Assembly (NCBI GenBank): GCA_963785155.1
Contig: CAWAUB010000006.1
Location: 248,001 to 312,000, forward strand
DNA length: 64,000 nt
Reading direction: 5' to 3'
From: DASUSH01 sp963785155
Lineage (GTDB): Bacteria; Actinomycetota; Thermoleophilia; Solirubrobacterales; 70-9
This document shows positions 54,060-62,526 of this stretch, one piece after another. A program made the position numbers and the translations under genes. Numbering within the stretch: the stretch's first letter is position 1; every line of letters begins with the position of its first letter. The notes beneath the pieces are model-generated. The model was not told the DNA's origin and ran no database searches. It saw only the letters and a list, made by a program, of their open reading frames with translations.

Positions 54060-55475
54060 TAGCGGTCGCGGGCGATCGGCTCGAACCCGGCCGGGCGGCA
54101 GCTGGGTGGTCGCCGGGGTGTCCCCGTCGAAGGCCTGCTTGTCGAGCGTGCGGCGGCCCTGGGCGATCAGGACGAGGTCGTCGTCGCCGGGCTCGTGGTC
54201 CGGGTCGCTGCGTGAGACGACCTCGTCCGGGTCCGCGTCCAGAACCCAGCGGACGTCCGGAATGATCTTGTGGGTCGGCGTCGTGACGGGACCGCAGCCT
54301 GCGTCGAGCCGAGTCTGCACGGGGTCCGATTCGAGGACGCGCTCGAGACTCGCGTTCGCCTCCGAGCGGAAGACGAGGTCGGCGTTGAACTCGCCCAGCG
54401 CCAGCGTGCGGGTCACCGTGAACAGGACGACGGCCACGAGGACGACGGCCGCTCCGGCAGCCCAGAGGATCCGCAGGTTGCGGAAACGCTCGAGCGCGGC
54501 GAATCCGGCGATCGCGAAGCCGGCGAAGATGCAGAAGGCCGCCGCGGCGACGATCAGGTAACGGTCGATCACGGCGAAACCGGCGGCGCCGATCGCGAGG
54601 AACGTGGCGATGCCGCTGGCGAGGACGATCCCGGGCATCAGCGCCCGCCGCGGCACGAGCACCACCGCCAGAACGATCCCGGCGAGGCCCGCGAGGATCA
54701 CCGGCGGCTTGACGAGCTCGGTCATCGAGACCGCGAGGGCGCCGGGCAGGTCGGCGAGGTCCTCGCCACGATCCAGAGTGGAGACCGTCTCGCTCGTCGC
54801 GTGTTGGCTGTAGAGCGGGTCGCCGGTGACGCCGAGGTCGATGCCGACCCAGATCAGTGCCGGGGCGGCGGCGTAGAGCGCCCAGCGCAGGCGCAGCGGC
54901 CAGGTCGCGTCCGGCCCCAGGCTCATCCAAAGCCAGTAGAGCCCGAGCAGCGCCCATGCCTCCGGGCGCAGAAGTCCGGCCGCCGCCAGCAGGACCCAGA
55001 CGATCCCGCCCCGCCGTGGCCGCTGGTACTCGAGCACGGCCGCCCAGAGGACGAAGGCCATGAACGGGATGTCGATGTACGCGCGAACCGCCAGGTAGGG
55101 GAAGTCGAAGCGGGTGAGCATCACCAGCGCCGCCGCCAGCCCGACCAGCGGGGCGAAGGAGTCGCGGCCGAGCCGGTAGACCGCCGCGACCACGGCGACG
55201 AACGCGAGCAGCGTGAGCAGGACGAGCGCGTGGTCGGCGAGCCCGCCGAGCGGGTACAGGACGATGGCGACCGCGATCGCCAGCGGGTGCTGGGTGGGCG
55301 CGCGGAACGCCTCGAAGCTGGGCTCGTTTCCGTGCAGGAGCTCGCTGCCCCAGACGAGCGAATAGATCGAGTCGTAGTTCGGGTAGCTCGGCCAGAGCGC
55401 GAAGCCGATGATCGTGACCACCACGAGCGCTCCGAGCCCCGCGAGCTCGAGCTTGCGAAGGGTCTCCGATTTCAC
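54029..55475 (-). CDS. ArnT/GT39-like membrane glycosyltransferase (frame broken near the end)
   Basis: A polytopic protein of about 480 residues with some ten hydrophobic helices. The first loop has LWPSYPNYDSIYSLVWGSELL with acidic and aromatic residues, the region where GT-C enzymes hold the catalytic Asp. RAYIDIPFMAFVLW and RYLIVAAAAFCIF are typical of the mannosyl/arabinosyl-transferase fold. The acceptor is unknown. Near 54090 the frame runs away from the family end; removing one base gives GFEPIARDRYYSVWARCAP and a stop at 54029. It is divergent from a GT2 gene by 35 nt, and both belong to a glycan cluster. Confidence 0.75.
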
Positions 55476-55510
55476 GGATCGGGATGGTATGTCCGTACCC
55501 TGATCGAGCC

Positions 55511-56524
55511 GTGAAGCTCATCATTCAGATCCCCTGCTTCAACGAAGAGTCGACGCTGCCGCGGACGCTCGCGGAGCTGCCTCGCTCGGTCGACGGCTTC
55601 GACGAGGTCGAGTGGCTCGTGATCGACGACGGCTCGACGGACCGCACTCTTGCGGTCGCCCGCGAGCACGGCGTCGACCATCTGGTCCGGCTGGCGGGCA
55701 ACCGTGGCCTCGCGAACGCCTTCCAGGCCGGGCTCGACGCCGCGCTCAAGCTCGGCGCGGACGTGATCGTCAACACCGACGCGGACAACCAGTACCGAGC
55801 CGCCGACATCCCGAAGCTCGTCGCGCCGATCCTCGCCGGCGACGCCGACCTCGTCGTCGGCGACCGGCGCACGCAGACGATCGAGCACTTCTCCGGCGCG
55901 AAGAAGCTCCTGCAGCGGCTCGGCAGCTGGGTCGTGCGCCGGGCGTCGGGCACCGACATCCCCGACACGACCTCAGGCTTCCGCGCCTACAACCGGGAGG
56001 CGGCGATCTCGCTCCAGGTCGTCTCCAGCTTCACCTACACGCTCGAGAGCCTGATCCAGGCGGGCAAGATGCTCGTCGCTGTCGACCACGTCGAGGTCGG
56101 CACGAACGAGAAGCTCCGCGAGTCGCGGCTGTTCCCGTCGACCTCGGCGTACGTCCGCCGCAACGCACTCTCGATCTTCCGCGCGTATGCGATGTACGAG
56201 CCGCTTCGGGTCTTCACGATGGCCGCGATCGCCGTCGCGATCGCCGCGCTGGCGGCGTGGACGCCATTCCTGATCGACTGGATCTTCAACGGCGACTCGA
56301 CCGGCCACATCCAGTCGCTGATCCTCGGCGCGGTCCTCGTGATCGCGGCGGTCCAGCTGTTCGCCCTCGGTGTCGTGGGCGACGCATTGGCGGGCCAGCG
56401 GGTGATAACCCAGCGCGTCTTCGAGCGAGTGCGGCGGGTGGAGCTGACCCTCGGGATCGAGCCGTCGCACTACGAGCCCGGCGAGCCACCGGCGGCCGAG
56501 AGGCCGAGACCGAAGAGCCCCTGA
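55511..56524 (+). CDS. Family 2 glycosyltransferase (polyprenyl-phosphate type)
   Basis: A 337-residue GT2. The start IIQIPCFNEESTLPRTLAEL and LVIDDGSTDRT carry the nucleotide-sugar binding Asp residues, and VNTDADNQY is the DxD-type metal site near residue 92. Two C-terminal transmembrane helices (about 235-260 and 275-300) anchor it, as in DPM1-like enzymes that charge undecaprenyl phosphate. The GTG at 55511 was chosen. It probably supplies a lipid-linked sugar to the adjacent GT39-like enzyme. Confidence 0.85.
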   Translation: MKLIIQIPCFNEESTLPRTLAELPRSVDGFDEVEWLVIDDGSTDRTLAVAREHGVDHLVRLAGNRGLANAFQAGLDAALKLGADVIVNTDADNQYRAADIPKLVAPILAGDADLVVGDRRTQTIEHFSGAKKLLQRLGSWVVRRASGTDIPDTTSGFRAYNREAAISLQVVSSFTYTLESLIQAGKMLVAVDHVEVGTNEKLRESRLFPSTSAYVRRNALSIFRAYAMYEPLRVFTMAAIAVAIAALAAWTPFLIDWIFNGDSTGHIQSLILGAVLVIAAVQLFALGVVGDALAGQRVITQRVFERVRRVELTLGIEPSHYEPGEPPAAERPRPKSP

Positions 56525-56542
56525 GCCGGGCGCGATAAACCG

Positions 56543-57944
56543 GTGAACGCGCCGGATGTCCAGCCGGGCTCGGCCGGCGACGAGGCGAAGCGCTACGGCA
56601 AGACCGCCGGCCTGCTCGGCGTCGGCGTCGGCGCCACCGGCGTCATCACCTACTTCTACTTCGCGCTCGCCTCGCACAACCTCGATCAAGCAGGACTACG
56701 GCGAGCTCGTCGTCCTCTGGTCGGCGGTGTTCATCACCGTCTCGGTGCTGTACCGGCCGGTCGAACAGCTGCTCTCGCGGACGCTCGCCGAGCACATCGC
56801 GCGCGGCGAGACGATCGGCGGACCGGTCCGGATCGCAGCGATCATCCAGGGCGGGCTGGCCGTGCTCTTCGCCGTCCTCGCCCTGGCGTTCAAGGGTCCG
56901 CTGACCGACGACCTCCTGTCCGGCAACGAAACGCTTTACTGGATCCTTGTCGCCGCGGTGTTCGCCTATGCGGCGAGCTATTTCGCCCGAGGCTTCTTCG
57001 CCGGCACCCACCGCTTCCCGCTCTACGCGGCGCTGATGCTCTTCGAGTCGATCGCCCGCACGGGGTTCGCGCTGGCCGTCGCGCTCGGCATCGCGACGGG
57101 GCAGGATGTCGTTGCGCTCGGGATCGCGGTTGCGCCATTCATCAGCCTGATGGTCGTCCCGATCGCAATCTTCCGGGGCGTGCGGACCGACCCCGCGCCG
57201 GAGGCAGAGGCGGAGCCGGGCGGCGCCGACGGCGCATCGCCGGAGTTCACCCTCGCCCACGGCAGCGGCTTTGCCGCGGCGGTCCTGCTGATCATGCTCT
57301 CCGAGCAGACCTTCCTGAACGCCGGGCCGCTGCTCGTCAACGCCTCATCCGGCGCCGCGGCCGCCGGGTTCATTTTCAACGTCCTGATGATCGCCCGGGC
57401 ACCGCTGCAGCTCTTCCAGGCCGTGGCAACCAGCCTTCTCCCCCACCTCACCCGCCTGCGCTCGACCGATCCGGCAAGCGGACAGGAGGCGTTCCGGCTT
57501 TCGGTGCGGTCGACCCTGTGGGCCGTCGCGGCCTTCGCCGCGTTCACGGCCGTCGTCGTCGCCATCGCCGGCCCCGAGCTGATGCAGATCGCTTTCGGCG
57601 ACAAGTTCGAATACGACCGCGAGGGCCTGCTGATCGTCACGGCCGGCATGGGCCTCTACCTCTGCGCGGCGACGCTGAACCAGGCCGCGGTCGCCCAGGG
57701 CCAGGTGCGCCGCGCCGCGGCGTGCTGGGTCGCCTGTGCGATCGCCTTCCTCGGCTGGAACCTAACTTCGGTCCTCGACGAGTACCGCCGAATCGAGGTC
57801 GGATTCACCGTCTCAGCCGGGCTCCTCGCGCTCCTGCTCTACCTCGTCTACCGCTATCCGCACGGACGCGCCGAGGACGTGCCGGCCCCCGATTCACCCG
57901 CGGAGCTCGAGGCGCGGCTGGCGGCCGCCGACGAGGCGAACTAG
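56543..57944 (+). CDS. Oligosaccharide flippase family membrane protein (frame broken near the start)
   Basis: About 466 residues with 12 or more hydrophobic helices, in the MATE/Wzx-like polysaccharide-transporter fold (for example AILGLAFVIAV-type FITVSVLYRPVEQLLSR and ASSGAAAAGFIFNVLMIAR). The GTG at 56543 leads into KTAGLLGVGVGATGVIT. At about 56685 the frame shifts; deleting one C gives HNLDKQDYGELVVLWSAVF and the rest of the protein to 57944. It follows the GT2 gene by 18 nt. It probably flips a lipid-linked glycan made by the two neighbouring transferases. Confidence 0.78.
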
Positions 57945-58032
57945 GGCTCAGGCACAGTGCCGGGATAACCCTGGTAGTCGGGCGCGAAAAGTCCGGTATT
58001 TTGGTTCCCGAACGCGGCCGATACTGGATTTC

Positions 58033-58698
58033 GTGAGACAACTTCGCAACCAGTGGGCGGGCCTCCTCGCTCTGTTCCTCGTCCTCACGGGCGCCGGCGC
58101 GTATGCGGCGTTCGACCCGATCGGCGGAGATGGCGACGTCGACGCGTGCTTCCAGAAGAAGTCCGGCGACCTGGATCTGTTGAAGGGAAAGAAGTGCGGC
58201 AAGGGCGAGAAGACCGTCGCCTGGTCTCAGACCGGGCCGCAGGGCCCCGCGGGCACCCAGGGGCCGCAGGGCGAAGCGGGCGCCGCCGGCACGGCCGGGC
58301 GCTCGGCGCTCGACTTGCTTCGAAGCGGCGAGACGGTCAGGGGCGTCGTCGGCGGTCAGCTGAACGCGGCGGCCGGCAGCCAGGAGTTCTACGTCTTGGG
58401 AACGCTCCCGGTGGCCGCACCGGAACCTCTCACCGACGCGAACGTGATCGTCGACGGCAACTACGAGAACACGACCATCTGTCAGGGCAGCTACGCGGCT
58501 CCGATCGCGCCGCCCGGCCGGCTGTGCGTGTACGACAGCGAGGGCCCGACCGTGGGCACCAACGCGATGGAGGAGGAGGGCACGGGTTCGGGCAGGGTCA
58601 CCGGACCGGCGTCGCCGTTCGGCTTTGCGCTCCGCTTCTACTCCGTCGCGGCGGGCGAGGTCTCGATCTCCGCGACCTGGGCGTACACCGCACCCTGA
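58033..58698 (+). CDS. Secreted protein with a short collagen-like repeat
   Basis: A 221-residue protein starting with a GTG at 58033. The leader helix WAGLLALFLVLTGAGAYAAF resembles that of the two surface paralogues at 46-49 kb. A short Gly-x-y run GPQGPAGTQGPQGEAGAAG (about residues 76-94) is collagen-like. The C-terminal region has two Cys (TTICQGSY and GRLCVYDSE) and looks beta-rich. It stands alone after the flippase gene. Function unknown; such proteins are common in Solirubrobacterales. Confidence 0.7.
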   Translation: MRQLRNQWAGLLALFLVLTGAGAYAAFDPIGGDGDVDACFQKKSGDLDLLKGKKCGKGEKTVAWSQTGPQGPAGTQGPQGEAGAAGTAGRSALDLLRSGETVRGVVGGQLNAAAGSQEFYVLGTLPVAAPEPLTDANVIVDGNYENTTICQGSYAAPIAPPGRLCVYDSEGPTVGTNAMEEEGTGSGRVTGPASPFGFALRFYSVAAGEVSISATWAYTAP

Positions 58699-58702
58699 GC
58701 GA

Positions 58703-59383
58703 CTACTCGGCGCCGGCCGCGGCCGCGATCGACTCGTAGGCGGCCGCCGGGTCGTCGGCGCCGAAGATCGCCGAGCCGGCGACGAAGAGGGTGGCGCCAG
58801 CGGCGGCGACGGACGGAGCCGTCTCGGCGTCGATGCCACCGTCGACCTCGATCAGGGGCTCGCTGACCGTCTTCCGCAGCCGCTCGACCTTGTCCGGCGA
58901 GGTCGTGATGAACGGCTGGCCGCCCCAGCCGGGGTTGACGGTCATGCAGAGGACCAGGTCGGCGGCCTCCCCCAGCTCCTCGGTCGCCTCGACGGGGGTG
59001 CCGGGGTTGATCGCGAGGCCGGCGAGGCAGCCCAGTTCGCGGATCGCGTGCAGCGTGCGGTTGGTGTGCGCGGTGGCCTCCTCGTGAATCGTGATCGAGT
59101 CGGCGCCGGCCTTCGCGAACTCCTCGATGTGGTTCTCCGGCCGCTCGATCATCAGGTGGACGTCGATCGCGCCGCCGGCATCGTGGACCTGGTCGGCGAT
59201 CGAGCCGGCGACCAGCGGGCCGATCGTGATCGGAGGGACGAAGTGGCCGTCCATGACGTCGACGTGGATCACCCGCGCGCCTGCGTCCATCACCTCGGCG
59301 ACCTGGGCGCCGAGCCTGGAGAAGTCGGAGGACAGGATCGAGGGTGCGACCCGCTTGCTCTTGTAGAGGGCTTGCGTTTCCAT
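58703..59383 (-). CDS. rpe: Ribulose-phosphate 3-epimerase
   Basis: A 226-residue TIM-barrel Rpe that interconverts ribulose-5-phosphate and xylulose-5-phosphate. It shows APSILSSDFSRLG, HVDVMDGHFVPPIT (metal-binding His/Asp), HLMIERPE, MTVNPGWGGQPF and IEVDGGID in the family order. The ATG at 59381-59383 overlaps the stop of the zinc-ribbon gene by one base (TGATG). Confidence 0.95.
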   Translation of the reverse strand: METQALYKSKRVAPSILSSDFSRLGAQVAEVMDAGARVIHVDVMDGHFVPPITIGPLVAGSIADQVHDAGGAIDVHLMIERPENHIEEFAKAGADSITIHEEATAHTNRTLHAIRELGCLAGLAINPGTPVEATEELGEAADLVLCMTVNPGWGGQPFITTSPDKVERLRKTVSEPLIEVDGGIDAETAPSVAAAGATLFVAGSAIFGADDPAAAYESIAAAAGAE

Positions 59384-59607
59384 CAGACCGGCGTCAGCAT
59401 CGAGCTGCCGCAATGCTGGCAGAGCATGTCCTCGGTCGAGCGCATGCGGGCGATCGTCTGGTGTTCTCCGCAGCCCGGGCAGGCCGAGACGAGCTCGTAG
59501 CGGCTGAGGCAGAAGACGCAGCGGTAGCGCCCCGGCAGGTTGGTCGGGCGCAGCCACGGTTCACCGCAGCCGGGGCAGCTCGGCCGGGGCAGCTCGTCAG
59601 CGCTCAT
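59383..59607 (-). CDS. Small zinc-ribbon protein
   Basis: A 74-residue protein with four C-x-x-C units (CPGCGEP, CVFCLSR, CPGCGEH and CQHCGSS), enough to bind two zinc ions. It overlaps both rsmB and rpe, so it belongs to the fmt-rsmB-rpe operon. Function not known; it may be a rubredoxin-like or ribosome-associated factor. Confidence 0.7.
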   Translation of the reverse strand: MSADELPRPSCPGCGEPWLRPTNLPGRYRCVFCLSRYELVSACPGCGEHQTIARMRSTEDMLCQHCGSSMLTPV

Positions 59608-60904
59608 GCGTGAGGCGAGAGGTGAAGAAGCCGTCGCTTCCCTGGAGGTCCGGACGTAGCTGGGTGCTGTCGGCGCTCCAGCCGGAATTGCCGGCGGTGA
59701 ACGAACCGATCAGGTCCTCGTTCTCCGGCGCGGAGATCGTGCAGGTGGAGTACACGAGTGTCCCCCCTGGGCGGAGAGCATCGGCGCCGCGAGCGAGGAT
59801 CCGTGACTGGATCGCCGCGAGGCGGTCCGGATCTCCGGGTTCCTTGCGCCAGCGGGCATCGGGCCGGGAGGCGAGTGTTCCCAGGTCCGAGCAGGGAGGA
59901 TCCACGAGGACCCGATCGTAGCCAGCGCCCAGGTCGCCAGACCCAGCCGCGTCCGCCTCCACCACGTTCACGATCGAGGCGCCAAGGCGTTCGCAGAGCT
60001 CGCGCACCTGAGAGGCCCGTTTCGGCTGCAGCTCGACCGCGCTGATCTCGCCGTCGTTTTGCATCCGCGCGGCGATCTGGCTCGTCTTCACGCCGGGTCC
60101 GGCGCAGAGGTCGAGGACGCGCTCGCCGGGTTGGGGATCCAGGGCGGCGACGACCGCGGCGGACGCCCGCGACTGTGCGACGGCGCGGTCCGACTCGAGC
60201 GCGGCCACTCCCGCCTCCCCGAGCGGGCCGGTGACGATGATCGACTCGGGTACGTCCAGAGGCGTGGGACCCGGCGCGGGCGTGGCCTCCACGCCACCGG
60301 CCTGAAGTTCGGCGAGCAGCGCGTCGGGGGTGACGCGGAGCGTGTTGGCCCTCAGCGCGGTCTCGGCCGGCCGGTTACCCGCCTCCATCACGGCGAGCGC
60401 GGCGGCGGGACCGAGCTCACCCCACCACTTCTCCGCGAGCCACGGCGGATAGGAGTGACGCGCCGCAGCCGTGCCCGGCTCGTCCTCGGCGAGCGAGTCG
60501 ATCGCGGCGGCGCCCTCGCGTGACGCGCGGCGGAGGACCGCGTTCACCAGGCCGGCGCCCCGCTTCCCGCGCGGCGAGGACTTCGCGAGCTCGACGGCCT
60601 GGTCGACGGCGGCGTGATCGGCGGCCTCCGAGAAGAGCAGCTCGTAAAGGCCCAGGCGGAGCGCCGCGAGAACCGGGTCGTCGAGACGATCGGGACGGCG
60701 TTCCGCGAATCGCCCGATCAACCAGTCGGACGTTCCGCGCCGCTGCACCGCCCCGTAGGCAAGCCGCTGCGCGAGCCCGCGCTCGCGCTCGGTGACCCCG
60801 GCCCGGCGAAGCGCCGCGGGCAGGGCCCGGTCGGCCCAGGCGCCGTCCTCGAAGACCCGGCGCAGGACCTCGAACGCAGCGCGGCGCGCGGGGGTGGCGC
60901 TCAA
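59597..60904 (-). CDS. rsmB: 16S rRNA (cytosine967-C5)-methyltransferase RsmB
   Basis: A 435-residue RsmB. The N-terminal NusB-like domain spans about 5-140 (ERGLAQRLAYGAVQRRGT). The methyltransferase domain has SAM motif I VLDLCAGPGVKTSQIA near 265, DPPCSDLG (motif IV Cys) near 333 and VYSTCTIS (motif VI Cys) near 381. It forms C5-methylcytosine at 967. It overlaps fmt and the zinc-ribbon gene. Confidence 0.93.
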   Translation of the reverse strand: MSATPARRAAFEVLRRVFEDGAWADRALPAALRRAGVTERERGLAQRLAYGAVQRRGTSDWLIGRFAERRPDRLDDPVLAALRLGLYELLFSEAADHAAVDQAVELAKSSPRGKRGAGLVNAVLRRASREGAAAIDSLAEDEPGTAAARHSYPPWLAEKWWGELGPAAALAVMEAGNRPAETALRANTLRVTPDALLAELQAGGVEATPAPGPTPLDVPESIIVTGPLGEAGVAALESDRAVAQSRASAAVVAALDPQPGERVLDLCAGPGVKTSQIAARMQNDGEISAVELQPKRASQVRELCERLGASIVNVVEADAAGSGDLGAGYDRVLVDPPCSDLGTLASRPDARWRKEPGDPDRLAAIQSRILARGADALRPGGTLVYSTCTISAPENEDLIGSFTAGNSGWSADSTQLRPDLQGSDGFFTSRLTHER

Positions 60905-61812
60905 TGCAGGTGGGCGGGAGGCCGGCGCCCGCGCAGGTAATCCGCCACGGACATGGGCTTGCCGCCTGGCGGTTGAACGACCAGCAGCCGGAGGATCCCC
61001 TCGGCGGTTCCCACCGCGAGTCCGCCGTCAGCCGCCGCAACCGTTCCGGGCTCGAGGTCGCCCTGCGCGGCCTCCGCGCTCCGCACGCCGAGCCGATCGG
61101 CTTCGCCGACCTCGAAGAACGCCCCGATGTGCGGGGTCAGGGCCCGCACCGTCCTGGCGAGCTCGGTCGCGGGGCGGGCGGGGTCGAGGCGGCGGTCGGC
61201 GCCCGCGATCTTCTCGGCGTAGGTGGCCTGCGAGTCGTCCTGCTCCGCCAGGTCCAGCTTGCCGGCGGCGCGCAGATCGAACGCGCGGACGAGGAGCTCC
61301 CCGCCGAGATCCGCGAGCCGCGGCTCCAGGTCGCCGAAATCATCGCCCGGACCGACCGCCACCTCCTCCTGGAGCCCGATCGGGCCCGAGTCGAGGCCCT
61401 CGGTGAGGCGCATGATCGTCACCCCGGTCTGCTCGTCCCCGGCCATGATCGCCCGCTCGATCGGCGCGGCGCCGCGCCACCGGGGCAGGAGCGAGGGATG
61501 GACGTTCAGCATCTCGAGCTCGTCGAGCAGGGGCGGCTTGATCAGCTGCCCGAACGCGCAGACCGCCGCGATCTCCGGCTCGGCCGCGCGAATCGTCTCG
61601 ACCGCCTCCGGCTCGTTGACGCTCGCCGCTTGGAGCAGCTCGATCCCGGCCTCCCGCGCCGCGTCGGCGACCAGCGGCGAGGCCATCCGGCGGCCGCGGC
61701 CCTTCCGCCTGTCGGGCGGCGTGACTACGAGCGCGGGGCGATGCGGCGAATCGGCGAGCCGGCCCAGGACGCGGGCGGCGAAGTCGGAGGTGCCGAGGTA
61801 GACGGTGCGCAC
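60901..61812 (-). CDS. fmt: Methionyl-tRNA formyltransferase
   Basis: A 303-residue Fmt, which formylates initiator Met-tRNA using 10-formyl-THF. The formyl-transfer region is NVHPSLLPRWRGAAPI near residue 100, with the conserved His and the flexible-loop RKGRGRRM near 38. The C-terminal OB-like domain is present. It lies between def and rsmB with a 4-nt overlap at the latter. Confidence 0.94.
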   Translation of the reverse strand: MRTVYLGTSDFAARVLGRLADSPHRPALVVTPPDRRKGRGRRMASPLVADAAREAGIELLQAASVNEPEAVETIRAAEPEIAAVCAFGQLIKPPLLDELEMLNVHPSLLPRWRGAAPIERAIMAGDEQTGVTIMRLTEGLDSGPIGLQEEVAVGPGDDFGDLEPRLADLGGELLVRAFDLRAAGKLDLAEQDDSQATYAEKIAGADRRLDPARPATELARTVRALTPHIGAFFEVGEADRLGVRSAEAAQGDLEPGTVAAADGGLAVGTAEGILRLLVVQPPGGKPMSVADYLRGRRPPAHLH

Positions 61813-61840
61813 GGTCAGGCCCGTGGCGAACGGTGGCGAA

Positions 61841-62506
61841 CTAGTCGCCGTTCGTGGCCGCCCTCGCGGCCTCCGGATCCGTCGGGTCGGGATCCGGGCT
61901 GAACGAGGTGCCGTCGCGCAGAGCCCGCAGAGCGCCCTTCCGCTGATCGCGCGTGGTGCGGTCGAGCATCAGGACGCCGTCGAGGTGGTCGACCTCGTGC
62001 TGGATCACCCGCGCCTCGAGCCCGGAGGCCTCGACCGAGAGTGGATCACCCGCTGCGTCGGTGGCCCTGACCCGCACGTGCAACGGGCGCTCGACGTCGA
62101 CGACTATTCCCGGGAGGCTGAGGCACCCTTCCTCCGCGGTCTCCCCTTCGTCGGAACGCCACTCGACCTCGGGATTCACGAGGGCGGTCGGGGTGGCGTC
62201 GGGACCGGCCTGGAAGACGAGCAGGCGGCGCATCACGCCGAGCTGCGTCGCCGCGAGCCCGACGCCCAGGGCGTCGTGCATGATCGCCACCATCCGCTCG
62301 ACCTCGGCAGCCAGTCCCGGCCCGTAGTCCTCGACCGGCGAGGCGGGCGAGCGCAGGACCGGGTCGCCGAACTTGCGTACGACGGCGAGCGCCTCGCGCC
62401 GGCGCTCCAGGGTCTCCTCATCGAGGCCCTCGACGCGATCGTCGTCGGGCCCCTCGGGCTCGATCGGCTCGGTCTCCAGCTCGGCCTGTGCAGGCTGCTC
62501 GCTCAC
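61841..62506 (-). CDS. def: Peptide deformylase
   Basis: A 221-residue deformylase. The three motifs are GVGLAATQLG near 80, EGCLSLPG near 125 (metal-ligand Cys) and QHEVDHLDG near 167 (HExxH-type metal site). It removes the formyl group added by Fmt. An acidic N-terminal extension of about 40 residues (QPAQAELETEPIEPEGPDDD) and a Pro/Asp-rich C-terminal tail exceed the usual 165-190 residues. It lies 28 nt before fmt and 20 nt after priA. Confidence 0.94.
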   Translation of the reverse strand: MSEQPAQAELETEPIEPEGPDDDRVEGLDEETLERRREALAVVRKFGDPVLRSPASPVEDYGPGLAAEVERMVAIMHDALGVGLAATQLGVMRRLLVFQAGPDATPTALVNPEVEWRSDEGETAEEGCLSLPGIVVDVERPLHVRVRATDAAGDPLSVEASGLEARVIQHEVDHLDGVLMLDRTTRDQRKGALRALRDGTSFSPDPDPTDPEAARAATNGD

Positions 62507-62526
62507 AACTCCGAGTTTAAGGAGAT

